A stretch of 64,000 nucleotides of DNA from contig NZ_JACIBX010000001.1 of the NCBI RefSeq assembly GCF_014195545.1, positions 454,463-518,462 of the forward strand, written 5' to 3'. Below the pieces are notes generated by a model, which was given only the letters and a program-made list of their open reading frames with translations, ran no database searches and had not been told where the DNA came from. Shown piece by piece: positions 8,256-17,189 of this stretch. This DNA is from Limimaricola variabilis. GTDB taxonomy: Bacteria; Pseudomonadota; Alphaproteobacteria; Rhodobacterales; Rhodobacteraceae. The number at the start of each line of letters is the position of its first letter. Position 1 is the stretch's first letter. The position numbers and the translations under genes are program-made.

Positions 8256-10004
8256 CTATTCCGCAGCGGCCATGCTTTCTTCCAAGATAGGCAGCTGCAC
8301 TTCGAAAACAGCCCCACCGCCGGTTGCGTTCCGCGCGGTCAGCCGTCCCCCGAGATCGTTGACGATGCCCGACGAGATAGCGAGACCCAATCCCACGCCG
8401 TCGCCGGGCTGCTTGGTGGTGTAGAACGGCTCGAACAGGGCATCGAGATCCTCGATGCCCGGGCCGTTGTCCTGCACGGTGAGAACGATGGCGTCTTCGA
8501 CCGTGAGCGTGATGTCGACGCGCGGATCGCGCACCTCCTTGGTGGCGTCGAGCGCGTTCCTGAGCAGGTTGATGATCACCTGCTCGAAGCGCAGCCTGTC
8601 GCCGAGGATCATCGCCGGCCCGGAGGGCAGCGTCCGGTTGATCGCCACCGAGCGGGTCTTGAGCTGCGGCTCCATCATCGCCAGCGCCGAGGAGAGCGCG
8701 GCGCGCGCATCGACCGGCTCGAAGGCCTGATTGCCCTTGCGCGCATAGGATTTGAGCTGTCGAGTGATCGCGCCCATCCGGTCGATCAGGTCGTCGATCC
8801 GCTGGAACGAGGACAGCGCCTCCTCGGTGCGGCGACGCTGCAGCAGCAGTCGGGCGCCGGCCAGATAGGTCTTCATCGCCGCCAATGGCTGGTTCAGCTC
8901 GTGGCTGACGCTGGCCGACATCTCGCCCAGAACGGCGAGCTTGGAGCTTTGCGCGATGGTCTGCTCGGCGCTCTCGAGGTTACGTTCGACCTGCTGGCGC
9001 TGGGCGATCTCGCGCTGCAGCCGCATGTTGAGCCGCCGCAGCTGATCGCTCTCGCGGCGCACCAGCAGCAGTCGCGTCGCCGATTTGCGCGAGCTGATCC
9101 AGAAGATCAGCGCCAGCAGGATCGCGAAGCCCATGATCTCGAGCGCCAGCACGCCGTTCACCCGCTCGCGCACGGAGGTGTAAGCGGTGAAGGTGACCAT
9201 CTTCCAGCCTTGGAACGGCACCCGCATCTCGCGCCGCATCACCGCCTCGCCACGCAGATAGGCGTCGATCGGCAGCGCGGTCCAGTCGGTCGCGAGGAAG
9301 GCCCGCTCGATCGCCGAGGGCGCGCTCTGCCGCTCCAGCGCCTCGCTCTCGGGCAGCCCGCGCCAGCGCGGCTCGGTCGACAGGATGATCTCGCCGGCGC
9401 TGTCGGTGACCAGAACCGCGTCGGCGGTGCCGGCCCAGCTGCGCTCGAGCTTGGCGAGGTCGACCTCGACCGAGATCACGCCGAGCGCCGCGCCATTGGC
9501 ATCGACCTTGCGCGAGTAGAGGAAGGAATAGCCCCCGGTCGGCTGCTGGAAGATCGTGAAGACGGTGGAATTCGCCCGCATCGCGTCGACGAAATAGGGC
9601 GCGGAGCGATGCGTCTCGCCGAGCCGGTTGCGGTCGGTCGCCGCGACGATCCGGCCGTCGCGGTCATAGAGCATCAGGCTCGCCGCACCGATCTCGTCGA
9701 CGAAGGACAAGAGCCGCTGGGTCGAGCGCGAGAAATCCGATGACGACAGCGCACCGATCAGCTCGGGGTCGCGCGCCAGCAGCTGCGGCACGATCGAGTT
9801 GCGCTGCAGCTCGGAGATCAGGTTGCCGACATAGAGCGTCAGCCGGACCTCGGCACGGTTGCGCGTGGCCTCGGTGAAGCGCTCGGTCAGCAGCACGTTG
9901 GTGACCCAGATCACCGCCATCGCGACGACGCAGAACAGGGCCAGCGCGATGCGCGGGCCCCAGCTGCGGCGCGGACGTGGCGTTCTGGCGGTGTCGGTCG
10001 ACAT
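8256..10004 (-). CDS. DctB-like sensor histidine kinase
   Basis: A 582-residue membrane kinase. A transmembrane helix (about 18-37), a periplasmic Cache/PAS-like sensor region (40-280), a second helix (283-304) and a coiled-coil linker lead to the kinase core. His368 lies in SASVSHELNQPLAAMKTYL, characteristic of the DctB group, followed by the ATPase N, G1 (DNGPGI) and G2 (GVGLGLAIS) boxes. DctB kinases sense C4-dicarboxylates; no dctPQM or dctA transport genes lie nearby, so the ligand is unproven. It is transcribed just ahead of its DctD-like partner. The start at 10004 has a poor ribosome site; no better start precedes the first helix. Confidence 0.88.
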   Translation of the reverse strand: MSTDTARTPRPRRSWGPRIALALFCVVAMAVIWVTNVLLTERFTEATRNRAEVRLTLYVGNLISELQRNSIVPQLLARDPELIGALSSSDFSRSTQRLLSFVDEIGAASLMLYDRDGRIVAATDRNRLGETHRSAPYFVDAMRANSTVFTIFQQPTGGYSFLYSRKVDANGAALGVISVEVDLAKLERSWAGTADAVLVTDSAGEIILSTEPRWRGLPESEALERQSAPSAIERAFLATDWTALPIDAYLRGEAVMRREMRVPFQGWKMVTFTAYTSVRERVNGVLALEIMGFAILLALIFWISSRKSATRLLLVRRESDQLRRLNMRLQREIAQRQQVERNLESAEQTIAQSSKLAVLGEMSASVSHELNQPLAAMKTYLAGARLLLQRRRTEEALSSFQRIDDLIDRMGAITRQLKSYARKGNQAFEPVDARAALSSALAMMEPQLKTRSVAINRTLPSGPAMILGDRLRFEQVIINLLRNALDATKEVRDPRVDITLTVEDAIVLTVQDNGPGIEDLDALFEPFYTTKQPGDGVGLGLAISSGIVNDLGGRLTARNATGGGAVFEVQLPILEESMAAAE

Positions 10005-10096
10005 GGCCAAGGGTTTACGCCGCGCCGCCCGGCGCGGCAAGCGGCGGCGGATCACGCCACCTTCAGCGGCACGGCCCGCAGGCCGCGCCTGAGGTC

Positions 10097-10765
10097 TCAG
10101 GCGGCGACCAGCGCGCCCACCAGCCCCTCGAACAGGCCGCGCCCGTCGGTACCGCCGTGACCCGCATCCACCGCCCGCTCGGGATGCGGCATCATGCCGA
10201 GCACCCGGCGGTTGTCGGAGAGCACGCCGGCAATGTCGCCGGTCGAGCCGTTGGGGTTGTCGCGATAGGTGAAGGCGATCCGGTCCTCGCCGCGCAGCCG
10301 CTCCAGCTGTGCGGCGTCGACGAAATAGTTGCCGTCGTGATGCGCGACCGGGATCTGCAGCTCGGCGCCCGCCGCGTAGCCGCGGGTGAAGTCGCTCTCG
10401 GCGGTGGTCACGACCAGCGGCACGGTCTTGCAGACGAAGCGGATGCCGGCGTTGCGCATCAGCGCGCCGGGCAGCAGCCCGGTCTCGGTCAGCACCTGGA
10501 AGCCGTTGCACACGCCGAGCGCATAGCCGCCGCGGTTCACGTGGTCGATCACCGCCCGGCAGACCGGCGACTGCGCGGCGATGGCGCCGCAGCGCAGGTA
10601 GTCGCCGAAGGAAAAGCCGCCCGGGACGGCGACGAGGTCGACGCCGCGCGGCAGCCCGGCATCCTTGTGCCAGACCATCTCGACCTCGGCGCCCGCGGAA
10701 CGCAGGGCGACGGCCATGTCGCGATCGCAATTGGAGCCGGGAAAGACGATGACGGCGGCCTTCAT
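10097..10765 (-). CDS. purQ: Phosphoribosylformylglycinamidine synthase subunit PurQ
   Basis: Glutaminase subunit of FGAM synthase, supplying ammonia to PurL in step four of purine synthesis. The 222-residue class I glutamine amidotransferase begins [16 protein letters not shown]. The nucleophile Cys lies in GVCNGFQVL, and the His/Glu pair in MMPHPERAV. The start at 10765 has AAGGAAG seven bases upstream. purS lies upstream on the same strand after a 225-base gap, and purC precedes that, giving the order purC-purS-purQ. purL is not in the window. Confidence 0.96.
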   Translation of the reverse strand: MKAAVIVFPGSNCDRDMAVALRSAGAEVEMVWHKDAGLPRGVDLVAVPGGFSFGDYLRCGAIAAQSPVCRAVIDHVNRGGYALGVCNGFQVLTETGLLPGALMRNAGIRFVCKTVPLVVTTAESDFTRGYAAGAELQIPVAHHDGNYFVDAAQLERLRGEDRIAFTYRDNPNGSTGDIAGVLSDNRRVLGMMPHPERAVDAGHGGTDGRGLFEGLVGALVAA

Positions 10766-10990
10766 GGGGGCTTCCTTCGAGATTGGGGGGCGGCAGCGCC
10801 GCCGGGGTGGGATGCCGGTGGGCGCCGGCGGGGCTTGGGTCGGGGCGGTCAGGGCGGCGGTGGCGCCCTCCCCTGCAACCACCGCCGCATCGCTCCCGGT
10901 GCTCAGGCATCCCCGAAGGGGCCGAGCGATGCCCGAAAGCGAAACCCGCGCCGAAGACGCGAACGCCGCCCCGAGAGGCGGCGTGCGACC
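10766..10990 (-). other. G+C-rich purS-purQ spacer with hairpin
   Basis: No gene is supported. The spacer is very G+C-rich. Directly after the purS stop codon a stem of GCCGCC with GGCGGC (10967-10984) could act as a weak terminator or mRNA end, but no T run follows. In-frame upstream extension of purQ is open here but has no start with a ribosome site and looks low-complexity (Pro/Ala-rich). Confidence 0.4.
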
Positions 10991-11230
10991 TCAGCTCAGG
11001 TCGATCTTGTAGCTTTCGATCACCGTGTTGGCGAGAAGTTTCTCGCACATCTCGGTCACTTGACGCTCGGCGGCCTCGGGATCGGTGCCCGCGAGGTCGA
11101 TCTCGATCACCTTGCCCTGCCGGACGCCCTCGACGCCGTCAAAGCCCAGCGATCCGAGCGCGTGGCGGATCGCCTCGCCCTGCGGGTCCAAGACCCCTGC
11201 CTTCAGCATCACCTGCACGCGAGCCTTCAT
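10991..11230 (-). CDS. purS: Phosphoribosylformylglycinamidine synthase subunit PurS
   Basis: Small structural subunit of the three-part FGAM synthase (PurS-PurQ-PurL), bridging glutaminase and synthetase. The 79-residue length is typical. It begins MKARVQVMLKAGVLDPQGEAI, contains the LGFDGVEGVRQGKVIEID core and ends TVIESYKIDLS, all family hallmarks. A frame extension to 11419 is ignored because it has no coding character and overlaps purC. It lies 38 bases after purC on the same strand. Confidence 0.95.
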   Translation of the reverse strand: MKARVQVMLKAGVLDPQGEAIRHALGSLGFDGVEGVRQGKVIEIDLAGTDPEAAERQVTEMCEKLLANTVIESYKIDLS

Positions 11231-11268
11231 GCGCGCCGCTCCTTCTCGTCTGTCCTTGGGGTCCGGCT

Positions 11269-12030
11269 TCAGTTGATCAGCGTCGGACGGGGCCGGTGGG
11301 TCACGTTGGAGGGCAGCACGCCCAGCCGCCGCGCCACCTCGGTATAGGCGTCGGTGAGACTGCCCAGATCCTTGCGGAACACGTCCTTGTCGAGCTTCTG
11401 GCCGGTCTCGATGTCCCACAGCCGGCAGCTGTCGGGCGAGATCTCGTCGGCCACGACGAGACGCTGGAAGTCGTTGTCCCAGATCCGGCCGATCTCGATC
11501 TTGAAGTCGATCAGCTTGATGCCGACGCCGTGCATCACGCCCGACATGAAATCGTTGACCCGCAGCGCCAGCGCCACGATGTCGTCAAGATCCTGCTGGG
11601 AGGCCCAGCCGAAGGCGATGATGTACTCCTCGGGGACCAGCGGATCACCGAGCTTGTCGTCCTTGTAGGAGAATTCGATGATCGGACGCGGCAGCGGCGC
11701 GCCTTCCTCCATGCCGAGGCGCTTGGCCATCGAGCCGGCGGCGAAGTTGCGCACGATCACCTCGAGCGGGATGATCTCGACCTGGCGAATCAACTGCTCG
11801 CGCATGTTGAGCCGCTTGATGAAGTGCGTCGGCACGCCGATCGACTGCAGGCCGGTCATGAAGAACTCGGACAGGCGGTTGTTGAGCACGCCCTTGCCCT
11901 CGATCACCGCCTTCTTCTCGGCGTTGAACGCGGTGGCATCGTCCTTGAAATACTGGACCAGCGTTCCCGGCTCGGGGCCTTCGTAGAGGATCTTCGCCTT
12001 GCCCTCGTAAATCTTCTTGCGACGTGCCAT
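11269..12030 (-). CDS. purC: SAICAR synthetase
   Basis: Phosphoribosylaminoimidazole-succinocarboxamide synthase, joining aspartate to CAIR with ATP in purine synthesis. The 253-residue protein begins [18 protein letters not shown]. The signature blocks [32 protein letters not shown] and LIDFKIEIG are intact, as is the SPDSCRLWD segment near the substrate site. The start at 12030 is set by family N-termini; an open extension to 12243 would overlap the upstream regulatory space. First gene of the visible purC-purS-purQ series. Confidence 0.97.
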   Translation of the reverse strand: MARRKKIYEGKAKILYEGPEPGTLVQYFKDDATAFNAEKKAVIEGKGVLNNRLSEFFMTGLQSIGVPTHFIKRLNMREQLIRQVEIIPLEVIVRNFAAGSMAKRLGMEEGAPLPRPIIEFSYKDDKLGDPLVPEEYIIAFGWASQQDLDDIVALALRVNDFMSGVMHGVGIKLIDFKIEIGRIWDNDFQRLVVADEISPDSCRLWDIETGQKLDKDVFRKDLGSLTDAYTEVARRLGVLPSNVTHRPRPTLIN

Positions 12031-12212
12031 GCGCTCTCCACGAAGTTTCGCGCGCCCCGGCCCCGCGATGTCGGGGCGACGCAACGTTTCCGTGTCCGGA
12101 ATGCTGCGTGGCGCGGTCTTGAGGGCCTCATAGTGCATGGTCCCCTTGCGGGCAAGGTGCCGCGGGGCGTATCCTGAGGCATGTGGGACGGAGGCGTGGG
12201 AAGGCAAGTCGG

Positions 12213-12527
12213 ATGACACTTTTCGAGGAACGTGAACACGCATTCGAGGCGAAGTTCGCTCATGACGCCGAGATGAAGTTCCGCGCCGAGGCGCGGCGCA
12301 ACCGCAAGCTCGGCTTCTGGGCTGCAGGGCTGCTCGGCAAGGAGGGCGACGAAGCCGCCGCCTACGCCAAGGAAGTCATCAAGGCCGATTTCGAGGAGGC
12401 CGGCACCGACGACGTGTTCCGCAAGCTGCGGCGCGACATCGGCCACCTGCTCAGCGACGAGGAAATCCGCGACCGGATGACCGAGTACGACGCCGAGGCC
12501 AAGGCCGAGCTGGTCAAGGAAAGCTGA
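12213..12527 (+). CDS. F1-ATPase inhibitor subunit zeta (DUF1476)
   Basis: A 104-residue soluble helical protein of the DUF1476 family. In Paracoccus denitrificans this family is the zeta subunit that binds F1-ATPase and blocks ATP hydrolysis, acting like mitochondrial IF1; the function here is by homology. The N-terminal inhibitory segment [18 protein letters not shown] and the four-helix remainder ([27 protein letters not shown]) are complete. The start at 12213 matches family N-termini, whereas an extension of ten residues upstream is basic and unlike the family. It is divergent from purC with about 180 bases between. Confidence 0.92.
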   Translation: MTLFEEREHAFEAKFAHDAEMKFRAEARRNRKLGFWAAGLLGKEGDEAAAYAKEVIKADFEEAGTDDVFRKLRRDIGHLLSDEEIRDRMTEYDAEAKAELVKES

Positions 12528-12597
12528 CCTCCGATCGGGCCGGCTTTGTGGCGGCCTGCCCCGGAGCGGACATGATCGTCCCGCTCCCGTGACATGT

Positions 12598-12626
12598 TGA
12601 TCGTTTAATCCCGTTTTCATAAACGA
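12598..12626 (+). promoter_or_regulatory. Candidate promoter of the MprF-like gene
   Basis: TTGATC and TAAACG are spaced by 17 bases in the only A+T-rich patch between the zeta-inhibitor gene and the lipid-modification gene. The -10 match is weak. Confidence 0.3.
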
Positions 12627-12689
12627 ACCGCTACTGTCCGCGGACCGGCCGCGGCAGAATTCCCGGCATTTTGCCGCAGGAGTCGCCTG

Positions 12690-14672
12690 ATGCACGATCC
12701 GCGCCCGTCCACTGCCACGCCCGCCACCGCCCGTCTCGGACGGCTGGCGCTCCGGCTGCTGCCGCTCGTCGCGCTGGCGATCGGCGGCTGGCTGCTGGCT
12801 AGGCGTTGCGGGACGATCGATTTCGGCGCGGTCTGGCCGGCGCTGGCGGCGCTGCCGCCGCAGCAATGGATCGGCGCGCTGGCCTGCACCGGACTGAGCC
12901 TCTGGGCCTTGGGCCAGTACGACGTCGTGCTGCACCGCGCCATGGGCACCGGCATCGCCCCCGACCGCGCTCGCGCCGCCGGAATGCGGGCGATGGCGAT
13001 CTCGCAGACCATCGGCTTCGGCTCGATCACCGGCGCGCTGGTGCGCTGGCGGGCCCTGCCCGAATGCGACCTGTGGCTGGCGACGCGGCTCTCGGTCTGG
13101 GTCTCGGTCTCCTTCATGGCGGCGCTCGGCCTGCTCGCCGGGCTGTCGCTGCTGCTGCTCGAGGGGCACAGCGCGCTGGCCGCGCTGCTGGCCATCGCCG
13201 CGATCGCGGCGCTGACCCGGATCACCCGCCTTCCCGGCCTGCCGCAACTGCGCGCGGGCACCCTGCCCCGGCTTCTGCTGTGGACCGTCATCGACACCTC
13301 GGCTGCCGGCGCGGTGATCTGGCTGCTGCTGCCCGCTCATGTCGAGATCGCGGCCTCCGCGGCGATCTTCGCCTATCTTGCGGCGCTGGGCGCGGGGCTC
13401 GCCAGCCAGAGCCCGGGCGGCGTCGGCGCTTTCGAGCTGGTGCTGCTGGCGCTGATGCCGCAGCTGGCCGAGGCCGACCTGATCGCCGCGATCATCGGCT
13501 ACCGCGTCGTCTACCACGCGGTCCCGGCGCTGATCGCGCTGCTGGCGCTGATCCGGCCGGTCGCGCCGGACATCCCCTCGGGGCTGACCCTCGCCCGCGG
13601 CGCCGAGCGGCACGCGGCGCTGGCGCAGGCGCCGCATTCGGAATGGGGCCTCGCGCATCAGGGCGCGCGGATCCTGCTGTCGCGCGACCGGCAGAACGGC
13701 TGGCTGGTGCGCCGCACCGGCGGCACGCTGGCGGTGATCGGCGAGCCGATGGGTCGGCCCGAGCTGTCGATGCTGCACGCCCATGCCAGCCGGCTGGGCC
13801 TGACCGCCGCGCTCTACAAATGCGGGCCGCGCCTCGCCCGCGCCGCCCGCGACGCGGGCTGGGCCGTCGAGCGGATCGCCACCGAGGCGGTGATCGACAC
13901 CGCCAGCTGGAGCGCCGACCGCCCCGCCTGCCGCAGCCTGCGCCGCAAGCTCAAGGCCGCGGCCAAATCCGGGGTCGAGATCACCTGCGCGGGCGATCAC
14001 CTGCCGCTCGAGGAGATGGCACGGGTCCATGCCGAATGGGCCGCACGCTCGGGCGGCGAACGCGGCTTCTCGATGGGCCGCTTCTGCCCCGAGCTGCTGT
14101 CGCATCAATACGTGGTGCTGGCCCGGCGCGACGGCGTGCTGGTCGGCTTCGCGAGCTTCCACCAGGGCCGCGGCGACTGGACCCTCGACCTGATGCGCCA
14201 GACCGCCGAGGCGCCGGACGGCACGATGATGGCCATCGTCGTGGCCGCGATCGAGGCGGCGCGCGAGGCGGGCGCGGCCAAGCTGTCGCTGGCGGCGCTG
14301 CCGGCGATGCCCTGCTGGATCCCCGGCTGGCTGGTGGCGCGGATCGCGGCCCGCCCGGGCTGCGCCGGGCTCGAGCAGTTCAAGCGCGGCTTCGGCCCTG
14401 GCTGGCGGCCGCTCTACATCGCGGCGCCGACCCGTGCGGGGCTGCTCCGCGCCGGGGTCGAGATTGCCCGCGCGATCCACGACCCCGCCCCGCTGGGCCG
14501 CGAGCCGGGGCTCGGTACGATTGAACTTGGCGCCCGTCCGGTGCAGAAGGGCCGAGACACTGCCCGGCGGCCGATCAGGCTACCGGTCCTGCGCGGCTTC
14601 GCGCCTCGCCTCACCGACCAGACAGGCCCTGCTCATGACCGACGCGCTCTCCCGACTTCTCGAAACCCGTGA
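12690..14672 (+). CDS. MprF-like phosphatidylglycerol aminoacyltransferase
   Basis: A 660-residue membrane protein. Residues about 20-300 contain many hydrophobic helices resembling the MprF flippase region, including the SQSPGGVGAFELVLL motif typical of UPF0104/MprF. Residues about 320-640 are a DUF2156 tandem GNAT fold that in relatives transfers Lys, Ala or another amino acid from aminoacyl-tRNA to phosphatidylglycerol. Such changes lower the negative surface charge and raise resistance to cationic peptides. The amino acid cannot be deduced. The start has a good CAGGAG site. The 3' end overlaps the homocysteine methyltransferase gene by 38 bases, an unusually long overlap. Confidence 0.85.
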   Translation: MHDPRPSTATPATARLGRLALRLLPLVALAIGGWLLARRCGTIDFGAVWPALAALPPQQWIGALACTGLSLWALGQYDVVLHRAMGTGIAPDRARAAGMRAMAISQTIGFGSITGALVRWRALPECDLWLATRLSVWVSVSFMAALGLLAGLSLLLLEGHSALAALLAIAAIAALTRITRLPGLPQLRAGTLPRLLLWTVIDTSAAGAVIWLLLPAHVEIAASAAIFAYLAALGAGLASQSPGGVGAFELVLLALMPQLAEADLIAAIIGYRVVYHAVPALIALLALIRPVAPDIPSGLTLARGAERHAALAQAPHSEWGLAHQGARILLSRDRQNGWLVRRTGGTLAVIGEPMGRPELSMLHAHASRLGLTAALYKCGPRLARAARDAGWAVERIATEAVIDTASWSADRPACRSLRRKLKAAAKSGVEITCAGDHLPLEEMARVHAEWAARSGGERGFSMGRFCPELLSHQYVVLARRDGVLVGFASFHQGRGDWTLDLMRQTAEAPDGTMMAIVVAAIEAAREAGAAKLSLAALPAMPCWIPGWLVARIAARPGCAGLEQFKRGFGPGWRPLYIAAPTRAGLLRAGVEIARAIHDPAPLGREPGLGTIELGARPVQKGRDTARRPIRLPVLRGFAPRLTDQTGPAHDRRALPTSRNP

Positions 14673-15648
14673 CTGGCTTCTGGCCGACGGCGCCACTGGG
14701 ACCAACCTGTTCAACATGGGTCTGAGCTCGGGAGACGCGCCCGAGCTTTGGAACACCGACCAGCCGGACAAGATCCGCAAGCTCTATTCCATGGCGGTCG
14801 AGGCGGGCTCCGACCTGTTCCTGACCAACAGCTTCGGCGGCAACGCCTCGCGGCTCAAGCTGCACGACGCCCAGGACCGGGTGTTCGAGCTGAACCGCGC
14901 GGCGGCCGAGCTGGGCCGCGAAGTGGCCGACAAGGCCGGGCGTCCGGTGATCGTCGCGGGCTCGGTCGGCCCGACCGGCGACATCATGGCGCCGATGGGC
15001 AGCCTGACCCATGCCGTCGCGGTCGAGATGTTCCACGAGCAGGCCGAGGGGTTGAAGGCCGGCGGCGCCGACGTGCTCTGGGTCGAGACGATCTCGGCCG
15101 GCGAGGAATTCCGCGCCGCCGCCGAGGCCTTCGAGAAGGCGGGCATGCCTTGGTGCGGCACGATGAGCTTCGACACCGCCGGGCGCACCATGATGGGCCT
15201 GACCTCGGCCGACATGGTCAAGCTGGTCGGCAAGCTCCCGAACGCGCCGCTGGCCTTCGGCGCCAATTGCGGCACCGGCGCCTCGGACCTGATGCGCACC
15301 GTGCTCGGCTTCACCGCCGCGGGGGCGGAGCAGCCGATCATCGCCAAGGGCAATGCCGGCATCCCCAAATACCATGACGGGCACATCCATTACGACGGCA
15401 CGCCCGAGCTGATGGCCGATTACGCCTGCCTCGCCCGCGATGCCGGCGCCACGATCATTGGCGGCTGCTGCGGCACCATGCCGGACCACCTGCGCGCCAT
15501 GCGCGAGGCGCTCGAGACCCGCGCGCCGGGCGAGCGGCCGACGCTGGAAACCATCGTCGAGAAGCTCGGCGGCTTCTCCTCGGCCTCCGACGGCACCGAT
15601 GGCGCGGGCCCCGAGCGCGCGGCGCGACGCGGCCGCCGCCGGAGCTGA
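14635..15648 (+). CDS. bmt: Homocysteine (betaine-) S-methyltransferase
   Basis: A 337-residue zinc-dependent methyltransferase moving a methyl group to homocysteine to give methionine, probably from betaine. The N-terminal LLADGATGTNLF, the Cys in FGANCGTGASD and the C-terminal IIGGCCGT pair supply the three zinc cysteines expected of the pfam Hcy methylase family. The C-terminal tail is a short basic extension. It starts inside the 3' end of the MprF-like gene without a clear ribosome site, so it may be translated by coupling. A strong terminator follows. The donor specificity (betaine or S-methylmethionine) is inferred. Confidence 0.88.
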   Translation: MTDALSRLLETRDWLLADGATGTNLFNMGLSSGDAPELWNTDQPDKIRKLYSMAVEAGSDLFLTNSFGGNASRLKLHDAQDRVFELNRAAAELGREVADKAGRPVIVAGSVGPTGDIMAPMGSLTHAVAVEMFHEQAEGLKAGGADVLWVETISAGEEFRAAAEAFEKAGMPWCGTMSFDTAGRTMMGLTSADMVKLVGKLPNAPLAFGANCGTGASDLMRTVLGFTAAGAEQPIIAKGNAGIPKYHDGHIHYDGTPELMADYACLARDAGATIIGGCCGTMPDHLRAMREALETRAPGERPTLETIVEKLGGFSSASDGTDGAGPERAARRGRRRS

Positions 15649-15662
15649 GCGCCCCGAGATGC

Positions 15663-15702
15663 AAAAGCCCCCGCGACCGGCAGGTCGCGGGGGCTTTTTT
15701 TT
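15663..15702. terminator. Strong bidirectional intrinsic terminator
   Basis: AAGCCCCCGCGACC and GGTCGCGGGGGCTT pair around a four-base loop and run into eight T residues. It ends bmt on the plus strand and, read the other way, the carboxypeptidase gene. Confidence 0.95.
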
Positions 15703-15719
15703 GCGCCTCGCCTGGCGGC

Positions 15720-17189
15720 TCAGAGATCGTAGAGCGCCGCGAACTTAGCCTCGAGATAGTCGAGCAGCGGCGCCTCGGAGGGCTCGAAGCCGCAGGCCGC
15801 CCGGATCGTCTCGCGCGGATCCATCAGCGCGCCGTGCCGCTGCACCTTGTCACGCAGCCAGGCCGTGGCCCCCGACAGATCGCCCTGCGCCAGTTCGGCA
15901 TCGAGGCCCGGGCGATCGGCCCGGAGCGCCGCATGCAGGCAGCCGGCATAGACGTTGCCGAGGCTGTAGGTCGGGAAATAGCCCATCAGCCCGACCGACC
16001 AGTGCACATCCTGCAGGCAGCCATTCGAAGGCTTGTCGACGGCAAAGCCGAAATCGGCAGCGAAGCGGTCGTTCCAAGCCGCCTCGAGATCGTCCACCGC
16101 GAGGTCGCCGGACATCAGCGCCCGCTCGAGGTCGTAGCGCATCATGACATGCAGGTTGTACTGCACCTCGTCGGCCTCGGTGCGGATATAGCCGTTCGAG
16201 ACGCGGTTGACGGCGCGGGCGAAGGTCGCGGGATCGTCGATGCCGATATCGCCGAAGACATCGCGCATCCGGCCCAGCAGCCACTCCGCGAAGGCGGGCG
16301 AACGGGCGAGCTGGTTCTCGTAGATCCGGCTCTGGCTTTCATGCACGCCCATCGACACGCCCCGCCCGATCGGCGTCAGCAGGTAGTCGGGCTCGACATT
16401 CTGCTCGTAGCTGGCGTGGCCGACCTCGTGGATCGTCGAGTAGAGGCAGTTGAACGGATCGGCCGGGTCGGTGCGGGTGGTGACCCGCACGTCGTTGCCC
16501 GAGCCGGAGCAGAAGGGATGCACCGCCTTGTCGATCCGGCCGCGCGCGAAGTCGTAGCCGAAGACCCCGGCCAGCTCACGCGACAGGGCGAGCTGCGCCG
16601 CCTCGTCGAAGCTGCCCGAAAGCGGCGTGGGCTGCGGCCGGTCGAGGATCGCCGCGCGCAGCGCGACGAGGCGCGGGCGCAGCGCGCCGAACATCGCGTC
16701 GAGCTCGCTCGCCTTTGCGCCCGGCTCATAATCGTCGAGCAGCGCGTCGTAGACGTCGCCGCCCTGCGCCAGCGCCTGTCCCTCCTCCTGCCGCAGCGCC
16801 ACCACGCGCTGCAGGGTCGGAAGGAAGGCCGCGACATCCTCGTCGGCGCGGGCCTGCGCCCAGATGCCCTGCGCGACGGAGGTGACGCGGGCGATCTCGG
16901 CGGCGAGCTTCGCGGGCACCTTGTTGGAACGCTCAAAGGCGCGGCGGATCTCGCGGAGATTGGCCGCGGCGACCTTGTCGGTGGCCTCCGCCGCCTCCAG
17001 CCATTCGCCGATGCGCGGATCGGTGCGGCGGGCATGCAGCACGCCCTCCATCGCCGCGCTCTCCTCGCCGCGCTGGGCGGCGGCGCCGCGCGGCATCACC
17101 GTCTCCTGGTCCCAGCCCAGCCGGCCGGCCACCTGCGCCAGCGCCTCGGTTTCGCGCGCATGCGCCATCAGATCGTCATAGGCGGTCAT
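15720..17189 (-). CDS. Carboxypeptidase M32 (Taq type)
   Basis: A 489-residue zinc metallocarboxypeptidase of family M32 that removes C-terminal residues other than proline from peptides in the cytoplasm. The zinc motif HEVGHASYEQN fits HEXXH, and the distinctive second motif GVHESQSRIYEN follows about 30 residues later. The normal family variant is HEFGHALYE, so two non-ligand positions differ. The start at 17189 (MTAYDDLMAH) matches family N-termini. Its start codon overlaps the stop of ctaA by four bases, so the two are coupled. Confidence 0.93.
   Translation of the reverse strand: MTAYDDLMAHARETEALAQVAGRLGWDQETVMPRGAAAQRGEESAAMEGVLHARRTDPRIGEWLEAAEATDKVAAANLREIRRAFERSNKVPAKLAAEIARVTSVAQGIWAQARADEDVAAFLPTLQRVVALRQEEGQALAQGGDVYDALLDDYEPGAKASELDAMFGALRPRLVALRAAILDRPQPTPLSGSFDEAAQLALSRELAGVFGYDFARGRIDKAVHPFCSGSGNDVRVTTRTDPADPFNCLYSTIHEVGHASYEQNVEPDYLLTPIGRGVSMGVHESQSRIYENQLARSPAFAEWLLGRMRDVFGDIGIDDPATFARAVNRVSNGYIRTEADEVQYNLHVMMRYDLERALMSGDLAVDDLEAAWNDRFAADFGFAVDKPSNGCLQDVHWSVGLMGYFPTYSLGNVYAGCLHAALRADRPGLDAELAQGDLSGATAWLRDKVQRHGALMDPRETIRAACGFEPSEAPLLDYLEAKFAALYDL

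Noticed and set aside
7014-9743. 909-codon open frame on the plus strand opposite the two-component genes
   Set aside because: Antisense to two well-supported genes; composition is His/Arg-rich without domain motifs.
11904-14480. 858-codon minus-strand frame across the MprF-like gene
   Set aside because: The plus-strand frame has clear membrane helices and GNAT motifs; the minus frame does not resemble a protein.
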